Source: Cinnamomum chago
Taxonomy: Eukaryota; Streptophyta; Magnoliopsida; Laurales; Lauraceae
Direction: 5' to 3'
DNA: 64,000 nt
Assembly: GCA_038049695.1 (NCBI GenBank)
Contig: CP142460.1
Coordinates: 33,576,001 to 33,640,000 of the forward strand
The translations under genes and the position numbers were made by a program. Of this stretch, positions 58,191-64,000 are shown piece after piece. Numbering within the stretch: the first letter of the stretch is position 1; each line of letters starts with the position of its first letter. Below the pieces are notes generated by a model. The model had not been told where the DNA came from. It saw only the letters and a list, made by a program, of their open reading frames with translations, and did no database searches.

Positions 58191-58444
58191 TTTACAAAAT
58201 GACACCATGTGAGATCTAATCCATCTTCTAAAGCTTAAGATCCCATGGGTTAACCCACACGAGCCAGGTTTGACCACCTAGGCACAAAAAGGGGCTTCCT
58301 ATAAAAATCTCCTTTACCAAGAGCATACAAAATGGTTCCATGCCTCTTTTGAGTTGATTGAACCATTAAAAAAAAAAAGAAACCCTCATCAGTTTTCAAA
58401 AATCCAAACCATCCAACCTCATGAACCAAATTAAGCCAAAATCT

Positions 58445-58775
58445 TGAAATTGACATTCCACAAACTCTGGTCCCCTAACTTGCCAAATATAGCTTGTTAG
58501 GTCACAAGGCCAAAACAAAAAAAAAATCAAATCCTAACCCCCTAGCTCGCCACATACAGCTTGTTAGGTCACAAGGTCAAAACCAAATCTGACCCCCCAA
58601 TTTGCCACATACAGCTTGTTGGGTCACAAGGTCAAAATAAAAAATCAAACCTCGACCCCCTAACCTGCCACATACTACTTGTTAGGTCACAAGGTCAAAA
58701 ACAAAAAACCAAAAAACTCTCTTGACCGCCTAATACGCCACATACAACCCTTAGGTTCACAAGGTCAAAAGGAAA
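58445..58775. repeat. Five tandem repeats of about 65 bp, CCTAAC...GTTAGG hairpin core
   Basis: Units start near 58470, 58535, 58595, 58655 and 58720. Each has CCCCCTAAC, TGCCACATACAGCTT and GTTAGGTCACAAGGTCAAAA in part. The arms CCTAAC and GTTAGG are complementary. In the third unit they are CCCAA and TTGGG, so both arms changed together. The array stands directly before the polypurine tract region of the Tat element. Confidence 0.85.
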
Positions 58776-58989
58776 ACTCAAAATCAAAAACCCAAATCCG
58801 ACTCCCTCATGTCATTTTCAAAACTTTTCCTTGAGATGGTACGTGATCCCTCTCACTACTATAAAATCCCCTTGGAAACTCAAAAGGCTATTAAGAAAAA
58901 TGCTCAAAGACTCTTGGTCAAGTCAGAAGCGCTCCTTCAAGTTTCTCTTTGAGGAACATTGACTCCAAAAGCTACTCGTCGTTGTATCT

Positions 58990-59001
58990 AGAGGGGGCAT
59001 T
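58990..59001 (+). other. Polypurine tract of the Tat element
   Basis: AGAGGGGGCATT directly before TGTTGACAC, the start of the 3' LTR. Confidence 0.8.
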
Positions 59002-59141
59002 TGTTGACACAAAAAATGTCACTTTGCCTCTTCAACATCAAGAAGTTGCATCCTACTACAAACAGGTAATGCTACTTCAAGCATCAGATCTTGTCAGAAT
59101 CGAACAAAAACTGCAGGATCCTTCAAGATAGCCAAAAGAGG

Positions 59142-59935
59142 GGTACATCTGGAGTTTCGGGCCATTCCAATATCATTTGACCCAACTTCACTCCTCCAAC
59201 AACTTGGTTGGTGCTCCTGGCGGCGGTGAAGCCAGAGACCCTGACACAGAAAATAGAGCACACAGTTGGCCCAAAGATGCCACTAGGAGGCTCTACATCA
59301 AGTTTCAAGCCATTCCAACATCATTTGACCCAACTTCACTCCTCCAACAGCCAAACAAGTGCTCCTGGCTGCGACAGTGTCGAAGACATCAAAACTTCGA
59401 TCAGAGCCCACGGATGGTCTCAAAATACCTCCAAAAGGCTCCATGTCAAATTTCAAGTCAAACTGACAACGTTTGACCCTCCATCAACCCTCGAGCAGTA
59501 AAATCAAGCCTCTCTACGGTGAGAACCACCGAGGCCATTACTCATTGAACAAAGCACATGGGTGGCTTCAACATGCTTCCAAAGGGCTGCACGTCAAATT
59601 TCAGGTCATTCAGACAACATTTGACCCAACTTTGACGCTCCGAAAGAAAAACAAGGCTACCGGCGACGGAGCACCCCGGGACCATGACATGCAAATCAGA
59701 GCTAATGGATCGTCTAAAAAAGACTCCAATACGATCCCTATCAAATTTCAAGTCAATTGGACATCGGTTGACCGTACATCAAAGCGCGACATCTTCAAAG
59801 CGGCAAAATCGAGTCTACTGGCGACGGGACCCCACGCGGCTTCAAAACTCAAACGAAAGTCCATGGGTGGTCCTATCTACTGCTCAAGAGACTTCACCTC
59901 AAATTTCAGGTCATTCCGACATCGTTTGACCTAGT
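59142..59935 (+). repeat. Six diverged tandem repeats of about 150 bp in Tat LTR
   Basis: Units are recognised by (C)ATCAAATTTCAAGTC..T..GACA(A/T)C(A/G)TTTGACC at about 59142, 59290, 59438, 59583, 59734 and 59890. Between them lie ATGGGTGG/GCACATGG-like and GGCGACGG-like parts. Typical of an expanded U3. Confidence 0.8.
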
Positions 59936-60850
59936 TTTGAGTCTTGACGAAAAATCAGCTACAAAGTCTTCGATTTTTCCAAAAAATAGGAAACTTTGTG
60001 CTCCGATTCGCACACCTTCTCGTCAGGTTTTCTTCAAGAGAATCAAGCCAATAAATGAGGAGAAATTTCAAGAAAAATACAGAAGAAAGAAAGAGCCAAA
60101 AAGATTGAAAAACAGCCGAGAAATGGCGACCGGAAGGGGAAGAATCCGGCGACCCCAGCCCATGGTAGCCGGATTTTTTGTCAGGTGGCCTGTTTTTCGC
60201 CCCTTTCGTGTTTCGGGAGTTCCAGCCTTTGTGGTTTTCCGAAATTCTGATTTTTTATGCTCGAAATCAACTGATCTTCATCAACATTTCGGATCCGCCG
60301 TCAAGAGCATGAAATCATCATTGATCGCTCCAAGATCGCCAACCGGCTGACCAAGAAAGTACACTTTCTGTCTGACCAATCGAGAAATCGACAAGATAGA
60401 TGTCATCAGCCCACTGATATCAACCAATCTCTGAAGTTGCATCGCCATCCGACATCAAATAACATGTGGATCCATCGACGATTATCACAAGAAGAATTCC
60501 AAAAGACGCGGCACGGCCTGCGACTCTTTAAATGCCCTGGAGACCACTTAATGCAGTTAATTGACCCTTTTTATGACAACTTAATGCGGTCATTAACCCA
60601 TTATTTTGGACGGCCCAATCGAAATTAAGAAAATGGTAGTTACAAATCCAAGTAATCATGGTATTAAAACCATGAAACTCCCCTCATCATGGAGATTAAG
60701 GGCGATTAAATGCCCATCATTCTCCATCGGCCAATCATATTTAAGGAAAAAGTAGTTACAAAATCAAAGAATTAAAAATTGTAATTCCTCTCATCATGGA
60801 GCATCAATGCCATCAATGCTCATAAACCCACCTTATGGCCACCAAAAGCC

Positions 60851-60858
60851 TATAAAAG
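60851..60858 (+). promoter_or_regulatory. TATA box of the Tat LTR
   Basis: TATAAAAG, preceded by CAAAAGCC. Transcription would start near 60885, followed by an A-rich leader. Confidence 0.7.
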
Positions 60859-61317
60859 GGGGGTCATTCCAAGAAGAAGAAAAATCCAGAAAAATCAAGA
60901 AAACTCCCGAATAATTCTCAAAGAAACCCTGTTACTCTGCTACAAAGGAAACACCACAAGGTGATCGAAGTCCCTTGGGGGGCCATCCCCCTAAGGTCTC
61001 CTCTCTCCTTCTATCCAACATGGCCTAAACGCGGCTCTTCAGCCCATTTCCTCATTTTTTTTATTGGATATAGGACCTTCCCTTGGTCTTTGTCCTCTAA
61101 AAAACTGAGGTCCAAGCCAAGCCAAAGAATCAAAGCATCAAGCGTTCTCATCTGAAGAACGATGGCGAAGTCCATACACGACTTGCGACAGTCGATCTGA
61201 ACGAGTCCCGCAATCTCCTGAGAAGTTAGATCCTTGTCTCAATTTTCTATTGTATTTTGTATTCTTTGTAAAGAGTAAAAAAATCACATTTCTTGTCTTT
61301 CATTATTGATGAGATTT

Positions 61318-61440
61318 GTAAATCGCCTTTTACGGCACAAATCGCCTTTCATGGCACAAAACTGCCTTTCATGGCAAACAAAAATCGCCTTTCACAACAA
61401 ACAAAATGAAATCGCCTCTCATGACATTCAAAAGATTTGT
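61318..61440 (+). repeat. Short hairpin repeats GCC-TTTYAY-GGC in Tat LTR
   Basis: Five units: GCCTTTTACGGC, GCCTTTCATGGC twice, then two decayed ones. The loop and A-rich spacer equal those of the array at 39416-39935, but the arms are exchanged (GCC...GGC instead of GGC...GCC). Confidence 0.8.
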
Positions 61441-61744
61441 GTCTCTTTCTTAAAATATATGTGCAATGGAAAGTTAGAAAGAAGAATTGATTTCCTTTCT
61501 ACTTATGAAGGTGAATCTTCGAATCACCACTTCAAATTCCAAGTAGAATAGAAAATCTGGCATACCCGTACAAAAAATGTTGATGACTCGCTTTTCCTCC
61601 TCCGCCGTACCCCGGCAGCGCTAGGGGTCGGAAGGAGAGGACGAAAGGCCGGGCCCCCATCATAGCTATCCAAATCCTTGGCAAGAATTTTACTTCTCCC
61701 TTGGAAGAGATGAATCCTAAATCCTACAGATTCCTCTCTAGAAA

Positions 61745-61889
61745 CCAAACATGCCCTGCAGGTGCAAAGGAAGCTCCAAAAGCAATGGATGAATTACTTG
61801 CCATATCGCTTACGTGTATTCTTCTTGTAGATGAGAGACCTAATATTAGAAAAGTCTTTGAAGAACTCTATTCTATAAAAACAATTTAA
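61745..61889 (+). pseudogene. Possible terminal exon of a protein kinase-like gene
   Basis: After an acceptor-like CTGCAG, about 45 codons encode EAPKAMDELLAISLTCILLVDERPNIRKVFEELYSI and a stop. The spacing of Cys-Ile, DERP-I and the final V-EEL resembles the C-terminal subdomain XI of plant kinases, where the conserved Arg is followed by Pro. No other kinase parts are found upstream, since the Tat LTR lies there. It may be a gene fragment or the truncated end of a gene. Confidence 0.35.
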
Positions 61890-62863
61890 AGTTTGTCTAC
61901 ATAATGTTAGAAGATTGTAGTCCCAACATAATATAACTACATTTTTCACGTGTCCTTACTTTGATTGACCTATAATTTGAAGTGTGCATGAATGCATGAA
62001 GGAAAGATTGAATCGATGGTTTGGATCCATATAAATATCAGCGATAGGGGTCTCCTGATCATTTTAAGCTAGGATGTTCTCCCTTTTAACTCTCTCTCTC
62101 TCTCCCCCCCAATTATTTTTAATTTTATTAATTTTGATGCTATAAAACTTTTTCCCTTCTTTTAGAATCAGAACAAGAAAGCTTGGGACTTGGAGAAGTT
62201 TATCCAAGTGCCCCTTTGGGTTGTAGTAATTATCTTACTCTAAAGTTCTTACATTTCTTTTATGGAATTGAAAATGGGCACTTAAAAATGGGCATTTCTT
62301 TTCCTTTATAAGAGTCTTCATCAGAAGTTACAATCATGAAACTTGGGCACTTGAAAATGGGTGTCAGCCAATGTTTTGGATTTTTATTAGGTTATTTAGG
62401 CAATTCTGAGAATGAAGTTTTCTTTAACATCTCATTCCAAATTTGAATAAATAAGCTGAGTCCATCACATAGCCAGTTGGAAAGACTTGCAAACAAGAAA
62501 AAGCCAGAAAGGCATATAAACAACAGACAAAGCTTTGAGAGCTTATGGATAGGAAAAACAAATATTATGGGAAATGAACACCTTTCCTTGTGTGAGTGTG
62601 TGACTTCCAAAACTATCAAAAGTTAAGTAAATATATTTGGGAAGTTCCCTAAAATCCCTCTCTATTTCTAAAAACAATCTCATTAAATCCTAATGGCTCA
62701 TGCAAAGATACCAAACGATTCGTCAACCTATTTAAAATCCTTTCAAAGTATTCTCATGCGATATGTGATTTGAGTGGGCCCATCTAACAAATATCTTTAA
62801 ACAAATCCGAGATCTCCACTAAAATCTGAATTTGGTATGATGTTTCAAGGGATATGTAGGTGG
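61890..62863. other. Unassigned DNA, no gene seen
   Basis: AT-rich, with a (CT)n-C8 run at about 62090-62108 and a short duplicated piece GGGCACTT(A/G)AAAATGGG near 62275 and 62345. It shows no LTR features or strong coding signal. It may be host sequence flanking the retroelement cluster. Confidence 0.5.
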
Positions 62864-64000
62864 TGTTGGAAGTAGGTGGGCCTCGTGGATATGTTTTCAA
62901 AACTTTTGATCCACTTCACTCCGGGATCAAGTACCCATAAGGCCATAAACCACATCCAGGATGCAATCCCTCCATCTCATCAATCATGTACAACAATAAA
63001 CTTTATCTAGAAGGTAGAAATCAACAACAAACAAGCAACCAAAAATCTACAACATCCACTGAAATAGATTATACCTTTGGAGCTCAGTTGTGCTCTAATG
63101 GAGAAGAAGATTTGCTAGTTGAAGAAACTCTTTCTTTGTAAGCAACTTATGATCTCCAAGACCCCTTAGTCTTCCACGTTATATCCCGTATCAAATCTCT
63201 TCTTCAAAGGAGATGGGTGGGATCTCCTAAAGAAAACAACTAGAAGCTCTAAGGAACTAGAAGAGAAAGAGAAATTGTGCAACACTTGCACAATGTGGAA
63301 GCTTGGGCGTGAATCCTTGTAGTGGACGTCCAAGGGGTTTGTTCCCCTTTTTATAACTTGGCAATCCTCTTCTTACTAATAATTAATTAGAAGTCACACT
63401 TTCAAAAGAATTAGTAACTTTCTCCTTTCTAATTATTATAGAAGTCTCACTTCAAATAGAAATAGTAACTTTCTAATTCCTTCCTTTTAGAGTTTAAGTA
63501 GAATTAGTAATGATCCAATAACTTGGGCTAGTGTGGGGACTACTAGGGATTCCATAGAAAGCTGGCACCAACTGGGACACCACGACCCCACATCTCATGT
63601 GCGATCCGGGCCCACAGTTAATTGCAAATAATACCACACTATAATTGCAATTGCACTCCAGTCTTAGGAATAAATTACAAAGAAGACCCTGAACTTCCAA
63701 TTACCACAAGTAGGCCCTCTATCAATATCCATGGATCAATTGTATTAAACCTATCCCTTCCAATCTTAGATCCACATCTTATTATTGTTGAGCTCCAATT
63801 AATCACAATGATCATTAGTACCATCTAATTAACTCTTAATCGAGATGGGTGCGTACTTACTACTGACAAATCAGTTAATTGGCACAAGGGGATAATATAG
63901 ATAGATTCCATATTGACCATTGAATGTTCCCACAGTCCTATAACCACTTACCCAAGACACCAAGGTGTTGACCTATACTTGGCCTCACTCATTGGTGACT
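62864..64000 (-). mobile_element. Partial LTR, family D, minus orientation, cut by the window end
   Basis: Starts TGTTGGAAGTAGGTGGGCC at 62864, the reverse complement of the D LTR 3' end. It aligns with 7780 backwards and with the copy at 45676 backwards to the window end. The possible TSD half is GGTGG (62859-62863). Confidence 0.9.

Larger units (their letters stand above)
24000..61572 (+). mobile_element. Large Tat-lineage Ty3/gypsy element, decayed, 5' LTR missing
   Basis: In plus order: leader with tandem repeats, ORF1/gag, a CxxH...HxxxxC zinc-like segment, acidic linker, protease, RT, RNase H, a second RNase H of archaeal type (hallmark of the Tat lineage), integrase with GPY/F module, tandem repeats, antisense PMD gene, more tandem repeats, polypurine tract and 3' LTR. 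Five LTR insertions totalling about 17.5 kb interrupt it (28639-31616, 34742-36491, 39990-45676, 48917-52109, 53501-57441). Without them it is about 20 kb, within the range of large Tat/Ogre-type elements. No 5' LTR is seen. Nonsense codons and frameshifts are present in every coding domain. Both outer boundaries are approximate. Confidence 0.85.
59002..61572 (+). repeat. 3' LTR of the Tat element
   Basis: Starts TGTTGACACAAAAAATG after the polypurine tract. It holds a 150-bp tandem array (59142-59935), a TATA box at 60851-60858, a CA-rich leader and short hairpin repeats (61318-61440). The 3' end is uncertain; ACCCGTACA at about 61572 is a candidate because no repeat features follow. With no 5' LTR in the window the end cannot be checked. 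Length about 2.57 kb if this end is right. Confidence 0.65.

Noticed and set aside
57579..58277. 232-codon minus-strand frame rich in Phe, Leu and Ser
   Set aside because: It comes from a long purine-rich low-complexity tract; no family similarity and no homologous neighbour.

Overview
The window is plant nuclear DNA made almost entirely of LTR retrotransposons inserted into one another. No host gene is intact and I saw no tRNA or rRNA gene. The long LTRs, 5-bp target-site duplications (TSDs), a chromodomain Ty3/gypsy element, a dual-RNase-H Tat-type element and an antisense plant mobile domain (PMD) gene all point to a flowering plant. The species cannot be told from the sequence.

For reference I name the LTR families. 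A1 is the 3,266-bp LTR of the intact gypsy element. A2 is at 1-2075 and 48917-52109. A3 is at 41129-45142 and 53501-57441. B is at 2923-5677 and 28639-31616. C is a copia LTR, at 2513-8671 (interrupted) and 34742-36491. D is at 6015-7780, 39990-45676 (interrupted) and 62864-64000. A1, A2, A3 and B share sequence blocks and are gypsy-type; C belongs to a copia gag element; D is unassigned.

Layout: 1-2075 is a partial A2 LTR sitting in a broken gypsy integrase (2076-2512). At 2513 the minus-strand copia element begins with its 3' LTR, which holds two solo LTRs (B at 2923-5677, D at 6015-7780). Its internal DNA has gag but no recognisable pol (8672-11552 and 23042 to about 23960). The copia gag was split by a young, complete Tekay/Del-like chromovirus (11553-23041, TSD GATCT, two 3,266-bp LTRs with about ten differences). 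From about 24.0 to 61.57 kb lies an old, large Tat-lineage element on the plus strand: ORF1/gag, protease, RT, RNase H, a second RNase H, integrase, tandem repeats, an antisense intron-containing PMD gene, more tandem repeats, a polypurine tract and a 3' LTR. Five further LTR insertions interrupt it, each with a 5-bp TSD. From 61.57 to 62.86 kb is DNA I cannot assign to a repeat, with a possible kinase terminal exon. A partial D LTR closes the window.

The coding parts are decayed. The Tat element carries many nonsense codons, mostly where the family has Gln or Arg codons (CAG/CAA/CGA), as expected from C-to-T decay of methylated DNA. Even the young chromovirus has two TAG codons and one frameshift. 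The most unusual signal is architectural. Unrelated LTR families carry clusters of short GC-rich palindromes at a similar place, and the palindrome sequence differs between copies while the surrounding scaffold is kept. Tandem arrays inside the Tat element likewise carry inverted repeats whose two arms change together.
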